Origin: Chromobacterium haemolyticum
Lineage (GTDB): Bacteria; Pseudomonadota; Gammaproteobacteria; Burkholderiales; Chromobacteriaceae
NCBI RefSeq assembly: GCF_002081825.1
Contig: NZ_MUKU01000012.1
Coordinates: forward strand, 62,001-126,000
DNA: 64,000 nucleotides
Direction: 5' to 3'
Positions 29,826-38,007 of the stretch are shown here, piece after piece (the first letter of the stretch is position 1; the number at the start of each line of letters is the position of its first letter). Made by a program: the position numbers and the translations under genes. The notes under the pieces were generated by a model, which saw nothing but the letters and a program-made list of their open reading frames with translations, searched no databases and was not told the origin of the DNA.

Positions 29826-30254
29826 TCAGGCGGCGGATTTGGCCGCCGTCTCCACCGCCTCGCGGATATCGTCGGGAATGGATACCGACTTGCCCGCCTG
29901 ATAATCCACCCACACCAGCGTTACCTCGCCGCTGGCGTACACCACGCCGGGGTCGTCGCGCCGATAAAAATGGTGACGCAGCTTCAAGCTGCTGCGTCCC
30001 AGCTTTTCCAATTCGATGGTAATGTCGAGCGTGGCCGGATAAGTGATCTCCTTGCGAAACACGCAGGAAGTGCCCGCCAGCACCGGCCCGCAGCCGGAAG
30101 GATCGATGCCGTGCCCCAAGCTCTCCAGCCAATCCAGGCGGATCTGCTCCAGATAACGGAAATAATAGGTATTGTTCAAATGCCCGACGGCATCCATATC
30201 TCCCCAACGCATCACGATGCTGCGGGTGTCGATTACCGGATAATGCTTGTCCAC
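29826..30254 (-). CDS. acyl-CoA thioesterase, 4HBT hot-dog family
   Basis: A 142-residue hot-dog-fold thioesterase of the 4-hydroxybenzoyl-CoA thioesterase/YbgC type. The active-site region is RWGDMDAVGHLNNTYYFRYLEQIRLDWLE with the catalytic Asp 21 in the DMDAxGH motif. It hydrolyses acyl-CoA; the natural substrate is unknown. GTG 30254 is chosen because AAGGGGA stands 7 bases upstream; the frame continues to 30302 without an SD. It is convergent with mnmC. Confidence 0.88.
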   Translation of the reverse strand: MDKHYPVIDTRSIVMRWGDMDAVGHLNNTYYFRYLEQIRLDWLESLGHGIDPSGCGPVLAGTSCVFRKEITYPATLDITIELEKLGRSSLKLRHHFYRRDDPGVVYASGEVTLVWVDYQAGKSVSIPDDIREAVETAAKSAA

Positions 30255-30469
30255 GCTCTTCCCCTTGAAAGGCGGGCCGGCGCGGCGTCCATCAAGCACC
30301 ACTCACGGCCGGCGCGCCATGATGGTTTGCACTGCGTGCATGATAACGGCCAATCCCTTCCGGGTCACATAGCGTCACATAAAACACAACAAATCCAAAT
30401 ATCCGCCTTCGAAACAAAACGGCATACTGGTCTCCGTCAGCAGCCAGGGCTCGCAAGAGTCCTGATCTG

Positions 30470-30577
30470 GCATGATCAGCGCGCGGGTTCTGTTGGAAAT
30501 TACCTACCCCTTCTGGCCAGCGCGTTGGTCTCCTGAGCGAAGGTGCAAATTGGGGCCCCATCTGGGGCTCTTTTTTT
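30470..30577 (+). ncRNA. candidate small RNA 1 of a tandem pair
   Basis: Bases 30531-30551 carry the shared module CCTGAGCGAAGGTGCAAATT, directly followed by a terminator hairpin (GCCCCA 30555-30560 / TGGGGC 30563-30568) and CTCTTTTTTT. No open frame precedes it, so the terminator must end a noncoding transcript or a very short one. The 5' end is a guess; no clear promoter was found. Confidence 0.5.
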
Positions 30578-30689
30578 ATGCTCCGCGGCCCCGCTCCAAA
30601 ACAAAAGCGCGAATTCATTGCGCAAATGTTAAGCCCGCCCCGATTTCATCACAGCCCGTCACACAAGCCCCCAATAATCACTCTATTTG

Positions 30690-30855
30690 GCCAGTGCCGG
30701 CAGGCGCATACTGCCTCCATCGAATTCGCTCTCCCCCGAGGGCGGTTTGATACGATCGAAGCGCTGTTCGCTGTGGATACACGCCCTCCGGCAGCTGCGT
30801 CGATCACCTGAGCGAAGGTGCAATTCAGAGCCCCCTTACCGGGGCTCTTTTTTTA
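30690..30855 (+). ncRNA. candidate small RNA 2 of a tandem pair
   Basis: The module CCTGAGCGAAGGTGCAATT recurs at 30808-30826, where CACCT and AGGTG form a hairpin with loop GAGCGA. It is followed by a strong terminator (AGAGCCCC 30827-30834 / GGGGCTCT 30841-30848, then T-run). Upstream CTCCCCCGAGGG and GCCCTCC-type repeats can form further stems. The 5' boundary is uncertain. Confidence 0.5.
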
Positions 30856-30925
30856 CCTTCCATCCAAAGCGGAGCGAACCGCTGCCGCCCGCATGCTTTC
30901 GTGATAGACTCGCCTGACGCGAAGC

Positions 30926-31124
30926 AAAAAAAAGAGGCCGCACAAAGGCGGCCCAAACGGGGATCTCAATTCACAAAGTGTCCAAGTACAAACTTGGCGC
31001 GTCAAAACTAAAGCACAGACGGACGACGTCTACATAACGCAAACTCAATCGAAGGCCCTACAAGCGGCTTGAAACAATAAGTAAAAACCCGCTTGCCGAA
31101 TCCTCATGCCAGCCTTGAAGCGGC
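30926..31124 (-). ncRNA. candidate small RNA with own promoter and terminator
   Basis: On the - strand TTGCCC (31159-31154), 17 bases and TATACG (31136-31131) form a sigma-70-like promoter. About 190 bases downstream a hairpin (GCGGCC type, 30936-30953) with eight T ends the transcript. The interior holds two more hairpins, ATGCC...GGCAT and CAAGCGG...CCGCTTG with a U-rich loop, and no frame with an SD. It is divergent from the parvulin gene. Confidence 0.5.
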
Positions 31125-31225
31125 ATGACTCGTATACTATCGGCTACGCCGCCGGGCAAATATAAGATTATTCTTAAAATTTTCGTGTTTTATTCCAAAG
31201 CCCTGAAGGCGGCCGGCAGCCTTTC

Positions 31226-31254
31226 TTGACAAGCGCGGCGAACGCTTTTCTAAT
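31226..31254 (+). promoter_or_regulatory. sigma-70 promoter of the parvulin gene
   Basis: TTGACA (31226-31231), 17 bases, TCTAAT (31249-31254); close to consensus. It lies 53 bp upstream of the start codon at 31308. Confidence 0.75.
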
Positions 31255-31307
31255 CGCAAATTTCCCGCCTTTGTGCGCCCCCTCATTTACCATCACAGGA
31301 AACCTCC

Positions 31308-32036
31308 ATGACCATTCGAGTCAACGGCATCGAAATCACCGAAGATATGGTGCAAGCGGAACAAGCCCACTACGCTGACGCGCCGAACCCGCACGATGCC
31401 GCCGTTCAGGAACTGATCCTGCGCGAGCTGCTGCTGCAGAAAGCCAAGTCCATCGGCATCGACACCGCCGACCAAGGCACCGCCATCGGCGCCTTGCTGG
31501 AACAAGAGCTGCAGGTTGACGCCGTAGACGAAGCGGCATGCCTGGCGTTTTACAATCAATACCCAGAGCGTTTCAGCAGCGGCGAATCCGCCGTGGCCAG
31601 CCACATCCTGTTCGCGCTGGGCGAAGGCCTGGCCGGCAGCCTGGCCAAGGCCAAGGCGGAAGGCGTACTGGAGGAAATCAAAGCCAACCCGGCCCGCTTC
31701 TCCGACCTGGCCCGTGAACACTCCACCTGCCCGTCCGGCCAACAAGGCGGCAGCCTGGGTCAGTTCGGCCGCGGCCAGATGGTGCCGGAATTCGAACAGG
31801 CGGTATTCAGCACCGACGCCGGCCAGATCGCGCCGGACCTGGTGCAGACCCAGTTCGGCTACCATATCATCCAGGTGCAGGAACGCCACGAAGGCGGCAA
31901 AGTGAGTTTTGAGGAAATCAAGGACCGCTTGCAGCAATATCTGAACGACATGGCCGGCAACAAGGCGATGCAGGCCTATCTGGGCCAATTGGTGGCCGCC
32001 GCCCAAATCGAAGGCTATGCGATGCCGGCGCTGTAA
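31308..32036 (+). CDS. peptidyl-prolyl cis-trans isomerase, parvulin (PpiC) type, cytoplasmic
   Basis: A 242-residue protein with a parvulin domain at about 95-190 (ASHILFALGEG, FSDLAREHSTCPSGQQGGSLG, FGRGQMVPEFEQAVFS, VQTQFGYHIIQV), which isomerises Xaa-Pro bonds. The N-terminal helical region (1-90) probably gives a chaperone-like surface, as in SurA/NifM-type proteins. There is no signal peptide, so it acts in the cytoplasm. AGGAAA precedes ATG 31308. Single gene with its own promoter and terminator. Confidence 0.92.
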   Translation: MTIRVNGIEITEDMVQAEQAHYADAPNPHDAAVQELILRELLLQKAKSIGIDTADQGTAIGALLEQELQVDAVDEAACLAFYNQYPERFSSGESAVASHILFALGEGLAGSLAKAKAEGVLEEIKANPARFSDLAREHSTCPSGQQGGSLGQFGRGQMVPEFEQAVFSTDAGQIAPDLVQTQFGYHIIQVQERHEGGKVSFEEIKDRLQQYLNDMAGNKAMQAYLGQLVAAAQIEGYAMPAL

Positions 32037-32055
32037 GCCACGGCTCGAACCCGTA

Positions 32056-32088
32056 CAAAACCGAGGCGCAGTCGCGCCTCGGTTTTTT
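32056..32088. terminator. bidirectional terminator between parvulin and chitinase genes
   Basis: ACCGAGGCGC pairs with GCGCCTCGGT (32060-32082), flanked by AAAA on the left and T7 on the right; it serves both convergent genes. Confidence 0.88.
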
Positions 32089-32096
32089 TGCGCGCA

Positions 32097-33347
32097 TCAG
32101 TTGCGACCGCGCAGCGACGCCCCCACCGGCCTCGAGAATGGGAAGCCGTCCTTGCGGTCCCAATTGATCGACCAGCTCATCACTCCGCGGAACGTCGGGT
32201 AGGCCTGATTCGGCTTGACTACGCCGCAGTTCTTCAACACCATTAGACAATCCAGTGATTTGATGACGGTATCCGCGCTGACAAAACCAGAGTTGGCGGA
32301 ACTACGCCCGGAAGGCACGCCAAAGGCCACCTTATCCGGCCGCAAGCCCTTGAAACTGCCCGAAGCACCGTAAGCCAATGGAAAACCTTCAATCAACATC
32401 TTGCTGCCGCCCACCAGCATATCCACGCTGCCCTCCGCCAAGGCGGCGTTGGAATACGGCGTGTTCAGCCCGCCGTTGTTGTAGTACTGGACATGAATCA
32501 CGCTCAAATCGTCGCGCAAGGCGTCGATGATAGGCAGATAAGCGCCCCAGACGCTGCCGTAGGCAACGTAGCCGCCCTGAACATAGGGATGCTCCGGCGC
32601 CATCGACAGGTAAAAGCCCGCCCCCACCTTGGTTTTCAACTGTTTCACCGCGCCAATCAGGTTGCTGATGATGGGCGCGCCCTGCGACACACCACTTTCC
32701 AGATCCAGATCGATGCCGTCGAAGCCGAATTTGACGATGATGGCGTAGAGGCTATTGACGAAATTCTGCGCCTGCACCGAAGTGTTCAGCGTGACCGAGC
32801 CATTCTGCCCGCCCAGCGACAGCACCACCTTCTTGCCTTTGGCCTGCTTGGCGCGAACATCCTGGATGAACTGCGTCTCGGAACCGGCCTTGGGATCCAG
32901 CGTGAAGCTGAGATTGCCGTTGCCGGCATCGTCGGCGAAGGCGACGACGATCACATCCCAATCGTCGCTAACCTGGCTGAGCGGATAGGTATCGCCGCTG
33001 GGATTGGTGAAATTATGCCAATACCCGACCAGCGCATGCTTGGCGAACGGCGCGGACGGGCCCGGAGATGGCGATGGCCCTGGGGACGGCGTCGGCTCCG
33101 GCGCCGCGCCGCAGCTTCCTCCAGCCTGCCACAGCGTGGGCGTGGCCGGCGGATTCCAATTGGTGCCCACATAAGCGGTATGCGTCGCGCGCGCGGTGAA
33201 ATTGGCCGCCGCATAAGCCGCCACATCGCCCGCCTGGTAAGTTGAGCCCTCTCTCCAATCCGGACACGCGGCGGCCAAGACCGGCCCAGCGCCCAACATC
33301 ATTGCGCATACCGGCGCCAACAGCATGGCTTTCCCCTTCGAGTACAT
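32097..33347 (-). CDS. secreted chitinase, GH18 with N-terminal chitin-binding module
   Basis: A 416-residue enzyme that cleaves chitin outside the cell. Signal peptide (1-26, ends GPVLAAA), a CBM5/12-type carbohydrate-binding module (about 28-78; WREGSTYQAGDVAAY and a final LWQ), a Pro-Ser linker (82-99) and a GH18 catalytic domain. The DxxDxDxE motif is FDGIDLDLE with the acid E217. Other family parts are VVLSLGG and a late SWSINWDR. ATG 33347 has a strong SD (AAAGGAGGA). Product oligosaccharides could feed the locus at 57-64 kb. Confidence 0.95.
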   Translation of the reverse strand: MYSKGKAMLLAPVCAMMLGAGPVLAAACPDWREGSTYQAGDVAAYAAANFTARATHTAYVGTNWNPPATPTLWQAGGSCGAAPEPTPSPGPSPSPGPSAPFAKHALVGYWHNFTNPSGDTYPLSQVSDDWDVIVVAFADDAGNGNLSFTLDPKAGSETQFIQDVRAKQAKGKKVVLSLGGQNGSVTLNTSVQAQNFVNSLYAIIVKFGFDGIDLDLESGVSQGAPIISNLIGAVKQLKTKVGAGFYLSMAPEHPYVQGGYVAYGSVWGAYLPIIDALRDDLSVIHVQYYNNGGLNTPYSNAALAEGSVDMLVGGSKMLIEGFPLAYGASGSFKGLRPDKVAFGVPSGRSSANSGFVSADTVIKSLDCLMVLKNCGVVKPNQAYPTFRGVMSWSINWDRKDGFPFSRPVGASLRGRN

Positions 33348-33579
33348 GCGGCATCCTCCTTTGCGATACGACAGCACGCGCTGCCGGCGGATGCCGGATT
33401 GGACGCAAGCTGGTATTTGATTGGTATTACATCAAACACGTAATGTCAAAGGCATTTTTTGATCAATGCGACAGCCGGGGCAATTTTCTACAATACGTCC
33501 CTCCCCGGCCCGGCTACTTTGTCCGCAACAGCCAAAGGCGGATATCCGGCCGCCGCGCTACCCACCGTCAGGAGACATC

Positions 33580-34164
33580 ATGAATCAGACTCTCGCCATG
33601 ACCGGCTTCGCGCTGGCCGCCTCCATCACGCCGGGCCCGGTCAACCTCGTCGCGCTCAGCTGCGGCGCTCGCTACGGCGCGCGCGCGGGCATGCGCCATG
33701 TTGGCGGTGCCACCGCCGGCTTCACCCTGCTTCTATTACTGACCGGACTGGGTCTGGAGCAGACCTTGCGACAATGGCCGGCGCTAACCCAGACGCTGCA
33801 GTGGGCCGGCGTGACCTTCTTGCTCTATATGGCGTATCAATTGGCTCGCAGCGACGGCACGCTGGATATGGACAAGAACGGCGCTCGGCCAAGCTGGTGG
33901 CGCGGCGCGGCGATTCAATGGTTGAACCCCAAGGCCTGGATCGCGGCGCTGGCGGGCTGCGCGGCGTTCACCTCCGGCCAAGACGCGACGGCGTTATGGC
34001 GCTTCGCCGCGCTCTACTTTCTGATTTGCTACGTCTCAGTCGGCTGCTGGGTGGTGGCCGGGGCCTGGCTAGGGCAAAAGCTGGAGTCGCCCAGGCGGCT
34101 GCGCCTCTTCAATCAGACAATGGCTTTATTACTGGGGCTAAGCGCGTTGGGCTTGCTGAACTGA
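33580..34164 (+). CDS. LysE/RhtB family amino-acid exporter
   Basis: A 194-residue inner-membrane protein with about six helices. The family hallmark near the N-terminus is SITPGPVNLVALSCGARYG, and NPKAWIAAL occurs in the fourth helix region. Such proteins export amino acids or related compounds; the substrate is unknown. ATG 33580 has AGGAG 5 bases upstream. Its 3' end overlaps the convergent AraC regulator by 27 bp, a pairing that suggests the regulator controls it. Confidence 0.92.
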   Translation: MNQTLAMTGFALAASITPGPVNLVALSCGARYGARAGMRHVGGATAGFTLLLLLTGLGLEQTLRQWPALTQTLQWAGVTFLLYMAYQLARSDGTLDMDKNGARPSWWRGAAIQWLNPKAWIAALAGCAAFTSGQDATALWRFAALYFLICYVSVGCWVVAGAWLGQKLESPRRLRLFNQTMALLLGLSALGLLN

Positions 34165-35013
34165 GCCGGCGCGGTACTGCCCCGGCGTGGCGGCGACATA
34201 CTGTTTGAAGATTTTATGCAGATGGGCCTGGTCGGAAAAACCGGCGGCCTGCGCCACTTGCGCCAAGGGCAGCCCGCCGCGCACCAGCCGCCGCGCCAGC
34301 TGCACCCGCTGATTCAGCAAAAAGTCGTGAGGCGTGACCCCGTAACGCCGTTTGAACGCGCGAATCAGATAGGAGGCCGACAAGTCCGCCGCCGCGCAGA
34401 TGTCCTCCAGGCGCAAAGTCTGGTCGCAATGCGCCGCGATATACTCCGCCGCGCGCGCCAAACGCTGGCTCGACTCCGCCGCCGGTTCGACGGCCAAGCC
34501 CAAGACTCTGTGCGCGCCGCCGAAAAAAGCCGTAGCCGCCGCGTCCTTCTCCAGAAGCTCCCGCCCCTCCGCGCACAGCAAGTCGAACAAAGCGTTGAAG
34601 CCGGCGAACAAACGCGGGTCCCGGCTCGCCGCGTCGCCAAAGGGACGAAAGCCGCCACTCTGATCCAGACCAAGCGTTTGCTGCAAGCCGCCGAGCCAGG
34701 CGACGTCCACATACAGCATGCGATAGGACCAGGCCTGCCCCGCCACGGGATTGCAGGCATGAATATCGCCCGGATTCATCAACACCAGGGAGCCTCGCTC
34801 GCTGCGGCGCACTTTGCCGTTGAAGTAGTCGCAGGCGCCCGCGGTGATGACGCCGATGGAAAACGTCTCGTGCGCGTGTCTGGCGTAACAGACGCGGCGT
34901 CCATCGGCCACAGAGCGAGCCTCGAACTGCGGCAAAGCCGCATCGCGCCAGAAGCGTTGATCGACCCTATGCCTCCCGGTCGCGGGTAGGGACGCGGCGA
35001 ATGGCTCCGACAT
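34138..35013 (-). CDS. AraC family transcriptional regulator
   Basis: A 291-residue regulator. The N-terminal cupin-like ligand-binding domain (about 30-170; ARHAHETFSIGVITAGACDYFNG, LVLMNPGDIHACNP) is followed by a C-terminal pair of helix-turn-helices (190-285; LEDICAAADLSASYLIRAFKRRYGVTPHDFL and VAQAAGFSDQAHLHKIFKQYVAATPGQYR). Its 3' end overlaps the LysE exporter gene on the other strand, and it is probably that exporter's regulator. The ligand is unknown. Confidence 0.93.
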   Translation of the reverse strand: MSEPFAASLPATGRHRVDQRFWRDAALPQFEARSVADGRRVCYARHAHETFSIGVITAGACDYFNGKVRRSERGSLVLMNPGDIHACNPVAGQAWSYRMLYVDVAWLGGLQQTLGLDQSGGFRPFGDAASRDPRLFAGFNALFDLLCAEGRELLEKDAAATAFFGGAHRVLGLAVEPAAESSQRLARAAEYIAAHCDQTLRLEDICAAADLSASYLIRAFKRRYGVTPHDFLLNQRVQLARRLVRGGLPLAQVAQAAGFSDQAHLHKIFKQYVAATPGQYRAGSVQQAQRA

Positions 35014-35017
35014 CGGC

Positions 35018-35821
35018 CTACTCCCCTTTCATCCAGTAAAACAACATGCCCAGCCATTCCCGCAGCGCGGCGTGACATTCCTGCATCGCCCGCCCGCTGG
35101 GCAGCAACCAGGCCACGCCGCCTCCATCGTAACGGATGAAGGCGGTTGGCGCGGCTGTCACGTCCAGAGCCTGACGCTGGAAAAACGGCAAGGCCCGGCG
35201 CAAATGCCAGCTCTGGCTGACCAACGCAATCCGCTTGACCCCGGCCGCGTGCAACAGGCCGGCGGAATATCGGGCGTTTTCCAACGTGGTGTTGGAACGC
35301 GCCTCCACCCAACGCGGGACAATACCGTATTCCTCGCGCAGGACCCTAGCCATCACCTCAGCCTCCGCTTCTCCGCCCATCGGCGCGCCGCCTGTCAGCA
35401 GGATCGGCTTGCCGCTTTGACGCGCCAACCGCGCGGCGTAACGCAGCCGCGCCAACGAATCCGCGCCGGGCTCCATCCCGCCGTATTCTGGCGCCGGCTT
35501 CTTGCCGCCGGACAACACCACAATAGCTTCCACCCGGCTCAGTTGCTCGGTGCTAATCACCGGATAACGTTCCAGGCTCCGGTTCAGCCACATCGCCGTC
35601 ATCGGCGTGCTCAGGACGTACAAGCCCGCCATGCCTAACATCAGCAGGCAGGCCCCCAAGCGTCGCCAACGGCGACGCAGCCACAGTCCTAGCGACATCA
35701 GCAGCAACATGTTCAGCGGCGGCAATAACAAGGAGCCCAAGACCAAGTGGACCAATACTTGCGCGGAAATTGAGGAAACCATGGGAAATGACAATGCGTT
35801 GATTTGGCGCCAGTTAAACAT
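35018..35821 (-). CDS. YdcF/ElyC family membrane protein (DUF218)
   Basis: A 267-residue inner-membrane protein with two N-terminal helices and a DUF218 domain (about 95-255): IVVLSGGKKPAPEYGG, LTGGAPMGGEAEAEVM, VEARSNTTLENARYSA, LVSQSWHLRRALPFF. This matches E. coli ElyC, which affects envelope/peptidoglycan precursor synthesis; the biochemical activity is unknown. ATG 35821 or ATG 35782 could be the start; neither has a clear SD. It lies 4 bp downstream of the AraC gene's start side and reads in the same direction. Confidence 0.85.
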   Translation of the reverse strand: MFNWRQINALSFPMVSSISAQVLVHLVLGSLLLPPLNMLLLMSLGLWLRRRWRRLGACLLMLGMAGLYVLSTPMTAMWLNRSLERYPVISTEQLSRVEAIVVLSGGKKPAPEYGGMEPGADSLARLRYAARLARQSGKPILLTGGAPMGGEAEAEVMARVLREEYGIVPRWVEARSNTTLENARYSAGLLHAAGVKRIALVSQSWHLRRALPFFQRQALDVTAAPTAFIRYDGGGVAWLLPSGRAMQECHAALREWLGMLFYWMKGE

Positions 35822-35836
35822 GCGACGCCCGGCAAA

Positions 35837-36919
35837 TCAATGCAGCGGAAACCAGATGGCCGCATAGGCGCGGCGGTAGCCGTTGTCCGGGTCGTAACCG
35901 ATACTCAGATAACTATCGCGTATCGTCTGCTTGACCAGCAAATGAGGCTGGGTGACGTAAAGGCTGGGCAGCTGACCGGCAAAGGCCCGGTTTAGCTCGT
36001 CGGCCATCTGCCAACCATGCAGGTGCAAGGGTTCGGCGATGGTCGCTTCCTGCATCAAGCCCGCTCGAATCCGCCTCATCGCGCTCAGCGAGCCGTCTCC
36101 CAATGAGATATTCACGACGGAGGCGTTCAGCTTCCCCAGCGGGTGGCCGATGGAATCGTAATACAAGTCGTTGATGCCTATGCTGTGGGTCCAGGCCTTG
36201 CCGTGGCGCTGATACAACTCGGTCACCTTATCCGGCAGCTCCTGCTGGACCTGGGCCAGCGAAATGTCCTCCACCGCCAAAACCTTGCAGCGCTGGCAAG
36301 CTTGCAGTTGCCGCACCGCCTGCCTGGTTTTGGCGGTGGCGATGGCAAAACGGCTATCGGTGAACAACACCACGCCGATCGGACCGCGGCTGCTGGCCAC
36401 GATGTAGTCGGCGGCGGCTTGCGCCGCGGCCAACGGGCTGGTGGTGATATTGGTGAACAACAAGCCGGGCAAGGGTCCGGGTTTGTCGCCGGCATGCCAG
36501 CCAAGCACAGTCACGCCCTGCGCATGCAGACGTTGAATCTGCGGCAGAAACTCCTGAGCGTCGAAGCCCCCCAAGGCCACGGCGGCCGGCCGTTCCCGCT
36601 GCGCTCTCTCCAGAAACTGGAGCAGCGAACTCCGCTGCCCCTGACCGTCCAGCAGCGTCAAGCGCCAGCCCAACAAACGTCCGGCCTCGGCCAAACCCCG
36701 GTAGACCCCAACCACGCCGCCGTTGCGCAGATCCGAGGCCAAAAACCAGACGCTGCGGCCAGGCTGTGCCGCCGGACCGCTGACGGGGCCGTCCCACTCG
36801 ACCCACTCCCGCGCCGGGTTGTCCCGCGCTTGCGGAGCGTCAGCACCTATGACCGCGGAGCCGGCGATGGCGGACTCCACGCTCAGCAGACACAGGAGCA
36901 GTATAAGAAGGCGCAACAT
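35837..36919 (-). CDS. periplasmic binding protein (sugar-binding, Peripla_BP_4-like)
   Basis: A 360-residue exported protein. ATG 36919 begins a signal peptide (MLRLLILLLCLLSVESAIAG); the longer frame lacks one. The mature part has the alternating pattern of a type I periplasmic binding fold (VWFLASDLRNGGVVGVYRGL, AVALGGFDAQEFLPQIQ, VTVLGWHAGDKPGPL, GVVLFTDSRFAIATAKT, IGINDLYYD). No transporter genes are adjacent, so it may be a sensor-associated binding protein (TorT-like) or an orphan. The ligand is unknown. Confidence 0.8.
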   Translation of the reverse strand: MLRLLILLLCLLSVESAIAGSAVIGADAPQARDNPAREWVEWDGPVSGPAAQPGRSVWFLASDLRNGGVVGVYRGLAEAGRLLGWRLTLLDGQGQRSSLLQFLERAQRERPAAVALGGFDAQEFLPQIQRLHAQGVTVLGWHAGDKPGPLPGLLFTNITTSPLAAAQAAADYIVASSRGPIGVVLFTDSRFAIATAKTRQAVRQLQACQRCKVLAVEDISLAQVQQELPDKVTELYQRHGKAWTHSIGINDLYYDSIGHPLGKLNASVVNISLGDGSLSAMRRIRAGLMQEATIAEPLHLHGWQMADELNRAFAGQLPSLYVTQPHLLVKQTIRDSYLSIGYDPDNGYRRAYAAIWFPLH

Positions 36920-36944
36920 GGACCCACTATAGACCACGGCCGGA

Positions 36945-37907
36945 TCAAAGCGCCGCGCCGCCCCCCGCCAGCAATTGGCCGGCCACTTCCGCCGCCACGG
37001 CGAACAACAGCGGCGACAGACGCTGCGCCTGCAAACCCGTCGCACCATGCCGGCTGATCGCCAGTCCGTTCCATGGCATGCGCTCGCCGATCAGGCAAGC
37101 TGCCAGCTTGCCGCCGCCTCTCTCGGCCGCGGCCTCAATCTCCGGCAGACGCCGACGCAAAGCGCGGCACACGTCGGCCTCCGCCACAAAAGCCAAAGCC
37201 ACCCCGGCCGCCACCCGCCGGATGCGCAGGCAGAATGCGCCGATTCCCGGCGCCGTCAGCCACAGCAGCAGGTCCAAGTCGTCCAGCTCCGGCTCGGACT
37301 CGCGCTCCAGCGCATCCTCGACGCTCAATGCCAGCGTCGGACCGCCCCAGAGCCAAAACGGCAAGGTCAGCGGCAAGGGCGGCTCGCCAGTGGCCTGTCT
37401 GACGCCGGCCAGAGCCAGTTCCGGCAGCTGTTGCAACAAAGCGCCCGGCAGATGATTGCCACCCGCCTGCTGAAACTGAGTCGCGGCCTGAGTCAGCCGT
37501 CCCAACAAAGCCTGTCGCCAGGATTGAGCCAGTTCAGCCGCAGTCGGCAGCGGTTTCGCCAGCTTCGGCATCGCAGCCTGCTCCAGTTGCCAGGCTCGCG
37601 CCGGCGCTTCGTCGCCGCCGTCCTTGTCCGGCTTTTCCAGCACCAGCGACAGCTGGAGTCGCGGCTGCGTGGCTAGCACCAGCACTTTCAACACTGTGCC
37701 GGGCGTCAACTCCGTCGCGCCTTGCGGCCAAGCCGGCAGGTTCAGCAGAATGCCTTCGCCGCTCAATAGCGGGCGACCGTCCGCGCCCGGGCTCAACACG
37801 GCCTGCCACTCCCGGCCCGGCGCAAGCTCCGCGCCCGGCTGCGCGCCGTTCGAAATCGGCGCGCTCGGCGTGACCGGGGTCGCCGCCGTGATCGCTCGGA
37901 TTGAAAT
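36945..37907 (-). CDS. FliK-like flagellar hook-length control protein, probable ATT start
   Basis: About 320 residues. Leucine/glutamine-rich with LTPGTVLKVLVLATQPRLQLSLVLEK, and a C-terminal globular part (VCRALRRRLPEIEAAAERGGGKLAACLIGERMPW) reminiscent of the FliK C-terminal domain; the call also rests on the flagellin gene upstream. The frame has no ATG/GTG/TTG before GTG 37799, but AAGGAG (37920-37915) stands exactly 7 bases before an in-frame ATT (37907), giving an N-terminus ISIRAITAATPVTPSAP. The more conservative start is GTG 37799. If FliK-like, it sets hook length and switches export specificity. Confidence 0.5.
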   Translation of the reverse strand: MSIRAITAATPVTPSAPISNGAQPGAELAPGREWQAVLSPGADGRPLLSGEGILLNLPAWPQGATELTPGTVLKVLVLATQPRLQLSLVLEKPDKDGGDEAPARAWQLEQAAMPKLAKPLPTAAELAQSWRQALLGRLTQAATQFQQAGGNHLPGALLQQLPELALAGVRQATGEPPLPLTLPFWLWGGPTLALSVEDALERESEPELDDLDLLLWLTAPGIGAFCLRIRRVAAGVALAFVAEADVCRALRRRLPEIEAAAERGGGKLAACLIGERMPWNGLAISRHGATGLQAQRLSPLLFAVAAEVAGQLLAGGGAAL

Positions 37908-37942
37908 AGCCGTGCTCCTTCAAAAAAACCACTCGCATGACG

Positions 37943-37973
37943 CAAAAAAAGCCAGCCGCATACGCAGCTGGCT
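37943..37973 (-). terminator. flagellin terminator
   Basis: GCCAGC (37951-37956) pairs with GCTGGC (37967-37972). On - it is followed by TTTTTTT. It lies 35 bp behind the flagellin stop and 23 bp before the SD of the FliK-like gene. Confidence 0.85.
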
Positions 37974-38007
37974 TTGGATACGCGCCGGATCGACGCTGAA
38001 TCGTAAA

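Larger units (their letters stand above)
30255..31307. other. 1 kb region without protein genes, rich in RNA signals
   Basis: No frame here has an SD plus coding composition. The interval contains two + strand terminators with a shared upstream motif, a - strand promoter/terminator pair, and the promoter of the parvulin gene; these are listed separately. Confidence 0.6.

Noticed and set aside
30472-30917. Several 76-92 codon + strand frames in the RNA region
   Set aside because: They run through terminator hairpins and have no SD or coding pattern; the RNA interpretation fits better.
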